A stretch of 64,000 bases of DNA from Ferriphaselus amnicola (lineage in GTDB: Bacteria; Pseudomonadota; Gammaproteobacteria; Burkholderiales; Gallionellaceae). The position numbers and the translations under genes were made by a program. Positions 25,631 to 34,046 of the stretch are shown piece by piece. The notes beneath the pieces are model-generated. The model made no database searches. It worked only from the letters and a program-made list of their open reading frames with translations, and had not been told where the DNA came from. The stretch's first letter is position 1; each line of letters begins with the position of its first letter. Location of the stretch: NCBI RefSeq assembly GCF_000974685.2, contig NZ_AP018738.1:1860001-1924000 (forward strand), read 5' to 3'.

Positions 25631-27049
25631 TTACCCCTGGGCGATCTTCGCCAGCGTCTCGTTCACCAACACTTGTGCGCGCTCCACGCTGTCGGCTTCG
25701 GCGTAGCAGCGCAGTTCGGGTGCATTGCCGGAGGGACGCAGGTGGGCGATCTCGCCGTTGGCGAAAGTCAGACGCAATCCGTCGGTAGTGTCGCGTTTAA
25801 CCACCGCACCCAGCGCGTCGCCCCACAGACTGCGATAAGCATCTTCACTCGCTTGCAGACGCTCCAGCAAGGCACGGCTGTCAGCGACGGCGAAATTCTG
25901 CAAACGGTCGCTGGCGGTAAAACGCTGCGGCAGGCCATTCAAAAGTTCGGACATCTTGCAGCCTTGTTGCCGCGCCATCGCCAGCAGCGCGAGCGCGGGC
26001 AGGATGGAATCGCGGGTAGGGAGCGCGGCCAGCGGGTGCCCGTTGACAACCAGATTATTGCCAGCGAGGAAGCCGCCGTTGGCTTCGAACCCAGCCACCC
26101 CGCCACTGGCCTGCTCCATCCCTGCGATGACGTAGGGCGAGCCGATGCGGGTGCGGATGACCTGTTTGAACCAGCCGGAGGCTTCGATGGCGGTGTTGCA
26201 ACTCACCGGAGTGACCACGGTGTCCGCGCCGAGGAAGTGCGAGCACAGCAGGCCGACCACGTCGCCGCGCAGCCAGTCGCCGGTCTCATCGCCGATCAGC
26301 GGGCGGTCGCCGTCGCCGTCGGTGGAGATGATCGCGTCCAGCTTATGTTGCGCCGCCCAGGTGCGTCCACGCTGGCGGTCTTCTTCGCCCACGGCCTCGG
26401 TGTCGATGGGTACGAAGGTATCGGTGCGCTCAAGTCCCAGCACTTCCGCGCCGAGGTCGGACAGGATCTGCTTCAGCACGTCGCGCGCGGCGCTGGAATG
26501 CTCATAAACGCCAACGCGCCAGCCTTTGAGCAGGTCCGCCGAGAACAGCTCGGTATAACGCAGACGGAACTGATCGAGTGCAACGGGGTTGACGGCGGGT
26601 AGGTCGCCAGCGAGTTCGCCGACCTCGACCGTGGCTCCGGCGATGGCGGCCTCGTCGGCTTTGCTGATCTCGCCTTGAGCGGTGTAGAACTTGATGCCGT
26701 TGCGGTCGAACGGGATGTGGCTGCCGGTGACCATGATGGCCGGAATGCCCAGCGCCAGACTGTGCAACGCCAGCGCCGGAGTCGGCAACACGCCGCAATA
26801 ATCCACCACGCAGCCTGCCTCACGGATCGCCGCCGCGCAGGCTCGGGCGATGGCCGGGCTGGAGGGACGCAGATCTATCCCTAGCGCGATTCTCTGCCCG
26901 GAACAAGCCGAACCCAGTCCTTGCAGGAACGCCAACGTGTAAGCCGCGCATACCTCGCCGCTCATCTGGCTGACCAAGCCGCGCGCACCGCTAGTGCCGA
27001 ACGCCACGCCGCTGTCGGCCATCATCTGTTGAATGTTGATTGTCGTCAT
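25631..27049 (-). CDS. Phosphomannomutase/phosphoglucomutase family enzyme
   Basis: At 472 aa this has the normal alpha-D-phosphohexomutase length. The phosphoserine loop is VTGSHIPFDRNGIKFY (Ser110), the metal site is STDGDGDRPLIGDE, and the C-terminal phosphate-binding segment is RPSGNAPELRCY. It interconverts hexose 1- and 6-phosphates (mannose, glucose or glucosamine). The SHIP instead of SHNP around the serine is a known variant in some subgroups. The exact sugar cannot be told. It is monocistronic. Confidence 0.9.
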   Translation of the reverse strand: MTTINIQQMMADSGVAFGTSGARGLVSQMSGEVCAAYTLAFLQGLGSACSGQRIALGIDLRPSSPAIARACAAAIREAGCVVDYCGVLPTPALALHSLALGIPAIMVTGSHIPFDRNGIKFYTAQGEISKADEAAIAGATVEVGELAGDLPAVNPVALDQFRLRYTELFSADLLKGWRVGVYEHSSAARDVLKQILSDLGAEVLGLERTDTFVPIDTEAVGEEDRQRGRTWAAQHKLDAIISTDGDGDRPLIGDETGDWLRGDVVGLLCSHFLGADTVVTPVSCNTAIEASGWFKQVIRTRIGSPYVIAGMEQASGGVAGFEANGGFLAGNNLVVNGHPLAALPTRDSILPALALLAMARQQGCKMSELLNGLPQRFTASDRLQNFAVADSRALLERLQASEDAYRSLWGDALGAVVKRDTTDGLRLTFANGEIAHLRPSGNAPELRCYAEADSVERAQVLVNETLAKIAQG

Positions 27050-27166
27050 AAAAATATCTGGAGTAGTGATTGTCGGGATAAAACAAAAAGATTTACGTCA
27101 CAGCAAGGCTGGATTATCGCATCGGGCTGAGTATTTCGATCACTGATCGAGCAGAAAACGCTGTTA

Positions 27167-27769
27167 CTACGCCACCCCAGAACGCCCTACGCCCGCGGTA
27201 CGCTGCCAGACCAAGCGTATCCCCCGCCACAGTTTCGGCAGCAGCCAGATCACACCGGCAATAAATATCACAAGGAACACCAAGAACAGCGCCGGATGGG
27301 CCAGCATCAGCCACAGGCCGACGGCGACCAGCCCTTCTTCTCCGAACGAGGCCGTCCAGTTGCTGAACGGTTCGGGCGAGGTATTGATGAGCGCGCGGCT
27401 GCCGGATTTAGCGAAATGGGTGCCTCCCGCCAAAGTGCCGCCCAACAAAGCGACGGAGGTAGCGATGAGAGGGTCGGCGCTGTTGATCGCCCCCATGGCC
27501 AGCAGTGCACCCGCAGGAATGCGGATGAAGGTATGGATGCTGTCCCACGCGCTATCGACTACTGGGGATTTGTCGGCGATGAATTCGACGACGAACAAAA
27601 GACCGGACAAGCCGATGAGATAGGGGTTCGACAGCACGTCGAGCGCATCGGGAAGCTGGATGTAGCCGAACTTCGCCAATATGCCGATGAGACACACCGT
27701 GGCATACAGGCGAATACCGCTCGCCCAGCTCAGTCCCGTCGCCAGCGCCACGCTGGAAATCGCGTCCAT
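27167..27769 (-). CDS. DUF4126 family membrane protein
   Basis: The 200-aa protein has about five hydrophobic segments and the family-like stretches GLSWASGIRLYATVCLIG and AGALLAMGAI, ending in a basic tail. DUF4126 proteins are inner-membrane proteins of unknown role. It is transcribed alone, downstream of the FadL gene terminator. Confidence 0.78.
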   Translation of the reverse strand: MDAISSVALATGLSWASGIRLYATVCLIGILAKFGYIQLPDALDVLSNPYLIGLSGLLFVVEFIADKSPVVDSAWDSIHTFIRIPAGALLAMGAINSADPLIATSVALLGGTLAGGTHFAKSGSRALINTSPEPFSNWTASFGEEGLVAVGLWLMLAHPALFLVFLVIFIAGVIWLLPKLWRGIRLVWQRTAGVGRSGVA

Positions 27770-27875
27770 ACCGCTCCCCTCGTTCTTTGAACTTCGACTA
27801 CTACAAATGTGTCGGCAGATATTAACGCAAAGTCTGCTTCAACTCTCGGAGCAACCCAGTGATCGGTGACTGCCT

Positions 27876-27911
27876 AAAACAAAAAGGGCCGACAGTCGAA
27901 ACTGTCAGCCC
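27876..27911 (-). terminator. Rho-independent terminator of the FadL-type gene
   Basis: An 11-bp stem (one mismatch, GGGCCGACAGT with ACTGTCAGCCC, loop CGAA) at 27886-27911 is followed on the minus strand by TTTTTGTTTT. It lies 24 bp after the porin stop. Confidence 0.85.
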
Positions 27912-27934
27912 ATGATGTTGCGGTACTGCGTTGA

Positions 27935-29242
27935 TCAGAACTTATGGCTATACAGCAATTGCGAGCTAAATCCGCCGAAATCGACGGCTACCCCCTGAGC
28001 ATTGGTCGCTGTCACCTTGTTCATATAAACATAGTTGAAGTGCAGGCTGGAAACGGGGTTGAACGCGTAACTTGCACCCACAGTCTCATGACTCTTGCCG
28101 ATCGCTGGGAAGAGCGGATTCATAAGACTGTTAGGGACCGGATTATTGGCGATATTGACCCCGGCTCGCAGAGTGAGTGCATCCGACATTCTGTAGGCAC
28201 CACCGAACTCAAATACGTCTTGATCACTCCAGTTTTGAGGCAAGACGAAGTTGACATTTCCAGCCGCAGAAGTGAATGACATACTGAAATTCTGCATGAC
28301 GCTCTTCCAGCCGATGCGCTTGTAGTCCGCCACCAGCATCAACTGATCTGTTGCCTGCACAGCCATACCTAGACCGTAGGTTTCTGGCCACTGGAAGTTA
28401 TGAACAGAGATGGAACCGACGATGTTCTGCATTACGCCAGCCGCATTTCCAAGAGAAAGGGCCGCACTGCTCGTTAGGTCAGAGATCGAAGTTTTGCTGT
28501 GATAAGTCGCTCCCAGTGTCACCTTGTCGGTGGCTTTGAACGTACCGCCCAATTTGAAGGCATAACCGGAACCTTTGGCCGCACCGGTAAACGCGCTACT
28601 ATCGGAGAAATCTACCCGTCCCCACGTTGCGCCAGCGCCCACTGCGGCGCCTAGCCCTGGGAGCAAAGACCCACCTGTAGCCAGACCCGCCATCTGCATG
28701 GCCGGCATAGCCATCTTCAGATCCATGCCTGCCCACACATAATCCACGCTGCCGCCCAAAGTGAACCTCTCATTCACTTGGTATGCGAGCGGAAGAATGA
28801 CGCGCCCCACGCCTACTTCAGAGCGGACATTCTGCCCCGAGCCAGCCGCCATGAAAGTATTTGCCCCATATTCAGTCCCCATGCCGCCTTGCGAGAATAC
28901 GCCTGCGCCATAGACCAACTGCCCGCTTCGTCTAGCGTAACCGACTGCGGGCATGTAGAACGCAGTGGCGGAGGAGTCTGCCACCATCGGGCCGGCTTTC
29001 GCAGTGATGCTGGGTCCCAACACGCCGACGGCCACATCCAGTTGCGCATCGCCTTTCATCATTCCCAACGTAGCAGGATTGTTCATCACTGCGGCGGTGC
29101 CGTTATCGTAAGCCATCGACGCGCCGCCCATGGCGGCCGCGATCGGACCATAACCTTCAAGATTCATACCATTGGTGGCGTGAGCCAGCGGCGAGACAAG
29201 GCCGCTGGAGACCAATGCTGCAACGAGTAGTTTCTGCTTCAT
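27935..29242 (-). CDS. FadL/OmpP1-type outer-membrane transport protein
   Basis: The 435-aa protein starts MKQKLLVAALVSSGLVSPLAHA (shown start 29242, GGGAG site upstream). The mature N-terminus (GYGPIAAAMGGASMAYDNGT and AVMNNPATLG) is the OMPP1/FadL plug signature. The C-terminus ends in a barrel strand with final Phe. FadL proteins take up hydrophobic compounds. In autotrophic sulfur bacteria this family is sometimes found near sulfur genes, but a role in sulfur uptake is only a thought. Confidence 0.88.
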   Translation of the reverse strand: MKQKLLVAALVSSGLVSPLAHATNGMNLEGYGPIAAAMGGASMAYDNGTAAVMNNPATLGMMKGDAQLDVAVGVLGPSITAKAGPMVADSSATAFYMPAVGYARRSGQLVYGAGVFSQGGMGTEYGANTFMAAGSGQNVRSEVGVGRVILPLAYQVNERFTLGGSVDYVWAGMDLKMAMPAMQMAGLATGGSLLPGLGAAVGAGATWGRVDFSDSSAFTGAAKGSGYAFKLGGTFKATDKVTLGATYHSKTSISDLTSSAALSLGNAAGVMQNIVGSISVHNFQWPETYGLGMAVQATDQLMLVADYKRIGWKSVMQNFSMSFTSAAGNVNFVLPQNWSDQDVFEFGGAYRMSDALTLRAGVNIANNPVPNSLMNPLFPAIGKSHETVGASYAFNPVSSLHFNYVYMNKVTATNAQGVAVDFGGFSSQLLYSHKF

Positions 29243-29285
29243 TCTATTTTCTCCCTGGGTGTAATTATTGAATGCAGATATTGCT

Positions 29286-29322
29286 AAAACGACAACGCCG
29301 TGGGAGTACCACGGCGTTGTCG
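29286..29322 (-). terminator. Terminator after dsrE2
   Basis: A perfect 14-bp stem (29290-29303 with 29309-29322) with a 5-nt loop is followed on the minus strand by TTTTAG. It lies directly after the dsrE2 stop and separates it from the FadL-type gene. Confidence 0.85.
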
Positions 29323-29324
29323 GG

Positions 29325-29792
29325 TCAAACGAACAAACAGATGTCTGTCTCGCCTGCGAACTCCATGAAGGTCGCGGCGCCTCCGTACTCGACATTGTCG
29401 ATGAACTCACTCTTGTCGAATTCGAACAGGTCCACCGTCATCTGGCAGGCGACGAATTTAACATCCGCCTCCAAGCACAGGTCGCGCAGCTGATCCAATG
29501 GAGCCACGCCGTGCTTCTGTAGCTTCTGTTTCATCATCATGGTCGCCATGCTTTCCATACCGGGCAGCATCTGTACCATCACCGGCATCGGGATAGGCAT
29601 GGGCATGGCTGGATTGGCCAGTGGGCTGATCTTCACATCGGAAAGATCCTTACGCAGCAATTGCAGGCCGTAGAAGGTGAAAAAGATTTGCACGTCATAG
29701 CCCAACGCGGCAGCGGTGGAAGCGAGGATGAATGGCGGATAAGCCATATCTAGCGTACCTTTGGTAGCGATGATCGCCATTTTCTTGCTCAT
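29325..29792 (-). CDS. dsrE2: DsrE2, DsrE/F/H-like sulfurtransferase
   Basis: The 155-aa protein has the DsrE2 layout. The first strand is MAIIATKGTLDMAYPPFIL, then comes a methionine/proline-rich hydrophobic segment (residues about 60-82, PMPIPMPVMVQMLPGMESM), and the conserved cysteines follow in CLEADVKFVACQMTVD. DsrE2 proteins pair with TusA (and often rhodanese) to pass sulfane sulfur into the oxidation pathway. It follows tusA by 30 nt. No rhodanese gene is present here. Confidence 0.9.
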   Translation of the reverse strand: MSKKMAIIATKGTLDMAYPPFILASTAAALGYDVQIFFTFYGLQLLRKDLSDVKISPLANPAMPMPIPMPVMVQMLPGMESMATMMMKQKLQKHGVAPLDQLRDLCLEADVKFVACQMTVDLFEFDKSEFIDNVEYGGAATFMEFAGETDICLFV

Positions 29793-29822
29793 GCGTCTCT
29801 CCCTGAAGCCGTAGTCAGCTGA

Positions 29823-30050
29823 TTATTTTTTAGCGATGAAGAACGTGTATTCGCCACCGGCTTCGGTCTGCGAAACCAAATCGTTTCCGGTCTGTTTAGC
29901 GAACGCTTGCATATCTTTCACCGAGCCACAATCGGTCGAAACGATTTTAAGCACTTGTCCGCTGCCCATGTCGGCCAGAGATTTTTTGGTCTTCAGGATA
30001 GGAAGTGGGCAAGACAGGCCGCGAGCGTCTAGCTCTTTATCGAAATTCAT
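29823..30050 (-). CDS. tusA: TusA, single-domain sulfur carrier
   Basis: This 75-aa protein has the CPxP motif in LDARGLSCPLPILKTKKSL and a second cysteine in VSTDCGSVKD. The start at 30050 is chosen for the AGGAG site 7 nt upstream. TusA receives sulfur from rhodanese/DsrE2 and delivers it to DsrEFH. Its promoter region shares a 36-bp block with that of soeA. Confidence 0.94.
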   Translation of the reverse strand: MNFDKELDARGLSCPLPILKTKKSLADMGSGQVLKIVSTDCGSVKDMQAFAKQTGNDLVSQTEAGGEYTFFIAKK

Positions 30051-30118
30051 TGTGCTTCTCCTCTGTGATGTCGATTGTATCAATGCTTGGTTATCGGCAG
30101 GCTTGCCCCAAGTTCCGT

Positions 30119-30188
30119 TATTAGGCGGAATTCCTGCCCTCTGCGTCTATAACCGCTACGAGATATGCGGGGTTACCCATAAGGGTTA
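30119..30188 (-). promoter_or_regulatory. Regulatory region of tusA-dsrE2
   Basis: Positions 30119-30154 match 28 of 36 bases with 37028-37063 upstream of soeA. Plus-strand 30150-30164 reads TAACCGCTACGAGAT, a weak copy of the inverted repeat. Minus-strand 30174-30188 reads TAACCCTTATGGGTA, a strong copy. Their centres are 24 bp apart. On the minus strand the block contains GGTTATAGAC, whose TATAGA could be a -10. The strong site overlaps the stop codon of the usp gene. A shared control with soe and dsr is inferred. Confidence 0.6.
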
Positions 30189-31013
30189 GTTACGAACCAC
30201 CAATACCGGCATCTCTGCCAGTCCGATGACTTTTTGTGCCGTTCCGCCCAGCATGGCCTTGACGATGCCGCCATCGCTCTGACGTCCGACCACGATCAGA
30301 TCCGCCCCTGCCGCTTGCGCACCTTGCACGATCTGTTCGAATGCCTTACCAGTACGCACCATGCCAGATCCCTGCAAACCAGCCGCTTGGATCGTGGCCA
30401 GATGATGCGCGACGATGGATTCTGCCTCGGCACGTTGCGGTGCAAAATCGAGCGCAGCAACACTCAACACTGTCAACGGCAGACCACAGGTCGCCGCGAT
30501 CTGGATCGCCAATTTGACCGAGTTGGCGGCAGAAGGCGCACCATCGACAGCGACCAAAATACCGCGCTGCCACATCTGCGCCGCACGCGGCACGGTGAGT
30601 ACGCTGCATGGCGCATGGCCGACGATCTTACTGACCATCTCGCCTATCATCAGTTGAGCTAGAAAGCCGCGCTTGCCGCGCCGGCGCACTACGATGATGT
30701 CGCTGTGCAGCCGAGTCGCCTCTTCCACCACCTCGCGGTAGCGCATCTCGCCTCGGCGGGCGCTGACATTGAGTTCCACCCCCTGCGACTCAGCGGCGGC
30801 GCAGATCTGGGCGATCTTGGCGGCGGCTTCGCGTTCGGCCTTGACCACCAATTGCGGCGCTTCGATCTCGTACTCAGGATTGCTGCGCATCGGGAATACG
30901 CCGTCGAGCGGCAGCCCACAATGCTTGGAAAGAGCAAAAGCGACACGCTCTGCACCGACATCGAATTCGGTGTGTTCAGTGGCTAACAGGATACGTTCGA
31001 AAGCAGGTTTCAT
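30186..31013 (-). CDS. Tandem universal stress protein
   Basis: The 275-aa protein has two UspA domains (about 1-140 and 145-275). The second keeps the ATP-binding loop type in VVGRQSDGGIVKAMLGGTA and the first in VVRRRGKRGFLAQLMIGEM. Usp proteins bind nucleotides and act in stress responses. It is the last gene of the soe cluster, 9 nt after the small membrane protein. Confidence 0.85.
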   Translation of the reverse strand: MKPAFERILLATEHTEFDVGAERVAFALSKHCGLPLDGVFPMRSNPEYEIEAPQLVVKAEREAAAKIAQICAAAESQGVELNVSARRGEMRYREVVEEATRLHSDIIVVRRRGKRGFLAQLMIGEMVSKIVGHAPCSVLTVPRAAQMWQRGILVAVDGAPSAANSVKLAIQIAATCGLPLTVLSVAALDFAPQRAEAESIVAHHLATIQAAGLQGSGMVRTGKAFEQIVQGAQAAGADLIVVGRQSDGGIVKAMLGGTAQKVIGLAEMPVLVVRN

Positions 31014-31022
31014 GGTGTTCTC

Positions 31023-31424
31023 TCAATGTGCAGCGAGGATACCAGAGGCTGCCAACAACAAGATAGCGATCTCCACGGCACAGATCGTGGCAAAGACGCG
31101 ATCACGTCGCCCCAGATAGATCGGAATCACCGCCAGCAGAGGCAGCAATGAACAACCCGATAACCAAGCGATGCCGAGGATAGCGGCGTAATCGCCTTCA
31201 CCGATACGGCCCAGCCAGCCCCAGCCAGTCGGCGCACCGGTCTGCTGGATGAATTGACCAGATGGCAAACTCCACACCTGCGGCAGCTGATCCAAAGGAA
31301 TATGTGCGGGCAAGAACCCAGTGACATAGGCGGCGAAGCTGACCACCAGAATCGCTAAGCCCGAGCGCGAGCCCCAGTTCAGCAGCGTGGAATAGTGTTG
31401 TTGCTCAGGAAAGTTCTGACTCAT
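31023..31424 (-). CDS. Small membrane protein of the soe cluster
   Basis: This is a 133-aa protein with about three membrane helices (SGLAILVVSFAAYVTG, ILGIAWLSGCSLLPLLAVI, ICAVEIAILLLAASGI). The start at 31424 is chosen because it sits 7 nt after the tauE stop. I do not recognise the family. Its place directly after tauE suggests help in sulfite export or in the Soe complex, which is inference. Confidence 0.75.
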   Translation of the reverse strand: MSQNFPEQQHYSTLLNWGSRSGLAILVVSFAAYVTGFLPAHIPLDQLPQVWSLPSGQFIQQTGAPTGWGWLGRIGEGDYAAILGIAWLSGCSLLPLLAVIPIYLGRRDRVFATICAVEIAILLLAASGILAAH

Positions 31425-31431
31425 CGCATCC

Positions 31432-32412
31432 TCACACCCAGATACCCAAACCCTTGAGCAGAGCGCGCAGCCCGGCAAAGAGCAGAAGGAAGATCACCAT
31501 ACGGCGCACCACCGAGGCGCGCAGCACATGCAGCAAGCGTGCGCCGATCATCGCCCCCAGCATCATACCGACCACCGATGGTACGGCAATCACCGCCAAC
31601 ACCGCGCCCTTGTTGATGTACACCCAAGCAGCCGACGAATCCACCAGCGACAGGATGAAGCTGGACGTACCCGCCGACACCTTGAGCGGAGCGCCCATCA
31701 ACAGATTCAGCACCGGCACATTGGCCCAACCTGCACCCATGCCGAACATGCCCGCGAGGAAGCCGATGCCAATAAACAGCAACAATGCCAGCGGTGTGCG
31801 ATGCACTTGCCAAGGCATATCCTTGCCGGTCGCGCCATCATGGAAGATGCCGTTCATAGCCAGTGCAGCTGAAAGTCGGTCTGGCTTCTGCACATCAGGA
31901 AACTCCGATTTTTTTGCAGACGACATCAGGATCACGATACCCAGAATGGTGATCCCTAACGCAACCTGCACCGTTGAAGCCGGCAACGCCAACCCCATGA
32001 TCGCGCCAGCGATGGAACTCGCCGAAGCCAGCAGCGCCATCGGAAGTGCCAGCCGCAGATTAGCTAGCCCACCGCGCAGCAGCATCGGCCCAGCGGACAG
32101 CGCACTGGCCAGTGCCACCAGCAGACCGGCGGCACGCACGAAATCCAGATGGAACGGAAAGAAGCCTCCGACGATAGGCACGAACAGCACGCCACCACCC
32201 ACTCCGGAAGGGACCGCAACGATGCCCATCAAAAAGCATACAAAGAACAGCGCAAGCGGCAACACCCACCATGCCATCTCACTCTCGACGGGTACGCTTT
32301 CGGCGGCATAGGCTCCCGCCGTGAACAGCGAGAGCGACAGCACTAACAACAAACCATTGGCACGTAATAAACCCGACAGGTTTTCCAAGCGGGAACTGAG
32401 ATCACGCAACAT
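31432..32412 (-). CDS. tauE: TauE/SafE-family sulfite exporter
   Basis: The 326-aa protein has about eight to nine membrane helices and the two family repeats, with VPSGVGGGVLFVPIV and GMFGMGAGWANVPVL. TauE/SafE proteins export sulfite or related anions. Its start overlaps the soeC stop by one base (TGATG), which ties it to sulfite oxidation. It probably relieves sulfite build-up. Confidence 0.88.
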   Translation of the reverse strand: MLRDLSSRLENLSGLLRANGLLLVLSLSLFTAGAYAAESVPVESEMAWWVLPLALFFVCFLMGIVAVPSGVGGGVLFVPIVGGFFPFHLDFVRAAGLLVALASALSAGPMLLRGGLANLRLALPMALLASASSIAGAIMGLALPASTVQVALGITILGIVILMSSAKKSEFPDVQKPDRLSAALAMNGIFHDGATGKDMPWQVHRTPLALLLFIGIGFLAGMFGMGAGWANVPVLNLLMGAPLKVSAGTSSFILSLVDSSAAWVYINKGAVLAVIAVPSVVGMMLGAMIGARLLHVLRASVVRRMVIFLLLFAGLRALLKGLGIWV

Positions 32413-33314
32413 CAGGATTTCCCCTGATAGTAGAGATTCTGCGGGTGGCGGGCTTCAGCGAAGAAGAACCAGCGCTCAGCCAGCAGACCTCCGTATTGCA
32501 CAATGAAGGCCAACAAAGGCAAGGCGTAAACCAAGGCCAGCGGCAGGAAGAACGTCGAGATCAGAAAGGTCGGCACGATGGCGCGCACAAAGCCAATGCT
32601 CTTGCCGTGAAAGTACTCACGCGTATTGTAAGAGCCGCCCATCGCACCTTGCGATTTTTGGACGATTTTCGGATGGCGGATGCCCAATGCACTTTGCATG
32701 GTACTGGCCGGACTGAGTCTGGCATTGCGCAGTAGCGCCACTGAGCGGGTGAACAAGCCGAACAAGGTCAAGGCAAAAGCAGCTTGAGCCAATGCGGCAG
32801 CAAGCTCAGGTGCAGCGAACCCAGCATAGGCGGCCGCCAAGGTCATGCCCGAAGCCGTACCCAGCACAGTGAAATTCACCAGCGTCAGCGGATGCGCCCA
32901 TTCCCTCAGCACCTTGATCGCCGCGTAGATCATGCCGGTGCAGATGAACAATGTCAGCGCCAGCACTACGCCGATCACGCCCAAGGTCAGCGTGTAACCC
33001 AGACCGCTGTAATGCGCCACGCCGTAAGCGAACGCAGCCCCCATGAACGCGGGCAAGGCGATCACTTCGCGCGACAACCAAGACGTGCGCCACATCGTCG
33101 CTGCGCGCCAAGCACGCTCGGGATGACCGAGGTGGAAGAACGAGGCGATCAGCCCCAAGCCGCACAGTACCTCCACGATAGCGGTGCCGCCGATCAGGAA
33201 ATTCGGCGTAGCCAGCGTAGGCGCGAGCAGTTCACAGAAGAACAGTGCGATGAACAAACCCTGCCCCGCGCCGATCAGCGTGGTCAGGAACAATACGGAA
33301 AAAGCTGGACGCAT
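32412..33314 (-). CDS. soeC: SoeC, membrane anchor of sulfite-oxidising enzyme
   Basis: The 300-aa, eight-helix protein of the DmsC type (RPAFSVLFLTTLIGAGQGL start; HLGHPERAWRA is a family-like segment). It anchors SoeAB to the inner face of the cytoplasmic membrane and passes electrons to quinone. It lies 9 nt after soeB. Confidence 0.9.
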   Translation of the reverse strand: MRPAFSVLFLTTLIGAGQGLFIALFFCELLAPTLATPNFLIGGTAIVEVLCGLGLIASFFHLGHPERAWRAATMWRTSWLSREVIALPAFMGAAFAYGVAHYSGLGYTLTLGVIGVVLALTLFICTGMIYAAIKVLREWAHPLTLVNFTVLGTASGMTLAAAYAGFAAPELAAALAQAAFALTLFGLFTRSVALLRNARLSPASTMQSALGIRHPKIVQKSQGAMGGSYNTREYFHGKSIGFVRAIVPTFLISTFFLPLALVYALPLLAFIVQYGGLLAERWFFFAEARHPQNLYYQGKS

Positions 33315-33323
33315 CTTTTAGCC

Positions 33324-34046
33324 TCAGTTGAGTTCTTCGGTGGTGGGCGGCAGGTTCTTGTCGAACGGTGCTCCGTCGATCTTGTGCGGATTGTCTGCAC
33401 GGTACAGCTCGTCGGCACGCACTGGGATCGTCGTCTTGCGGCGCGGCAGATAATGGTTAGACGGTTTGGTGGCCGCCTCCGGCATCAAGGCATAGCCGCC
33501 ACGTTCGCGGATCGCCACCGACACCTCGGAATCAGGATCATGCACATCGCCGAACAAGCGCGCACCCGGCGGGCAAGCCAGCACGCAGGACGGCTTACGC
33601 CTATCCTCCGGCAGTTTCTCGTCGTAGATTCGATCCACACACAAGGTGCACTTGGTCATCACCTTGCGCTCTTCATCGAATTCACGCACACCGTAAGGGC
33701 ACGCCCAAGAGCAATACTTGCAGCCTATGCACTTGTCGTAATCGACCAGCACAATACCGTCTTCCTTGCGTTTGTAGGACGCGCCGGTCGGGCACACTGG
33801 CACGCAGGGCGGATCTTCGCAATGCAAACAGGATTTGGGGAAATGCACCGTTTCAGTGTTGGGGAAGCAGCCCACCTCGAAGGTCTGCACCCGGTTGAAG
33901 AACGTGCCATTCGGCTCGGCTTCGTAGGGGTTGAGGTCCACCAGAGAACCCGCCGCCCCGGACGTATTCCATTGTTTGCAGTTGGTCACGCAGGCATGAC
34001 AGCCCACGCAAACATTCAGGTCGATTACAAGAGCAAGTTGAGTCAT
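33324..34046 (-). CDS. soeB: SoeB, iron-sulfur subunit
   Basis: The 240-aa protein has four cysteine groups: CVGCHACVTNCKQW, CLHCEDPPCVPVCP, CIGCKYCSWACP and CTLCVDRIYDEKLP-C-ACP. They fit four [4Fe-4S] clusters. There is no signal peptide, as expected for the cytoplasmic Soe enzyme, in contrast to exported relatives. The start overlaps the soeA stop by ATGA. Confidence 0.93.
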   Translation of the reverse strand: MTQLALVIDLNVCVGCHACVTNCKQWNTSGAAGSLVDLNPYEAEPNGTFFNRVQTFEVGCFPNTETVHFPKSCLHCEDPPCVPVCPTGASYKRKEDGIVLVDYDKCIGCKYCSWACPYGVREFDEERKVMTKCTLCVDRIYDEKLPEDRRKPSCVLACPPGARLFGDVHDPDSEVSVAIRERGGYALMPEAATKPSNHYLPRRKTTIPVRADELYRADNPHKIDGAPFDKNLPPTTEELN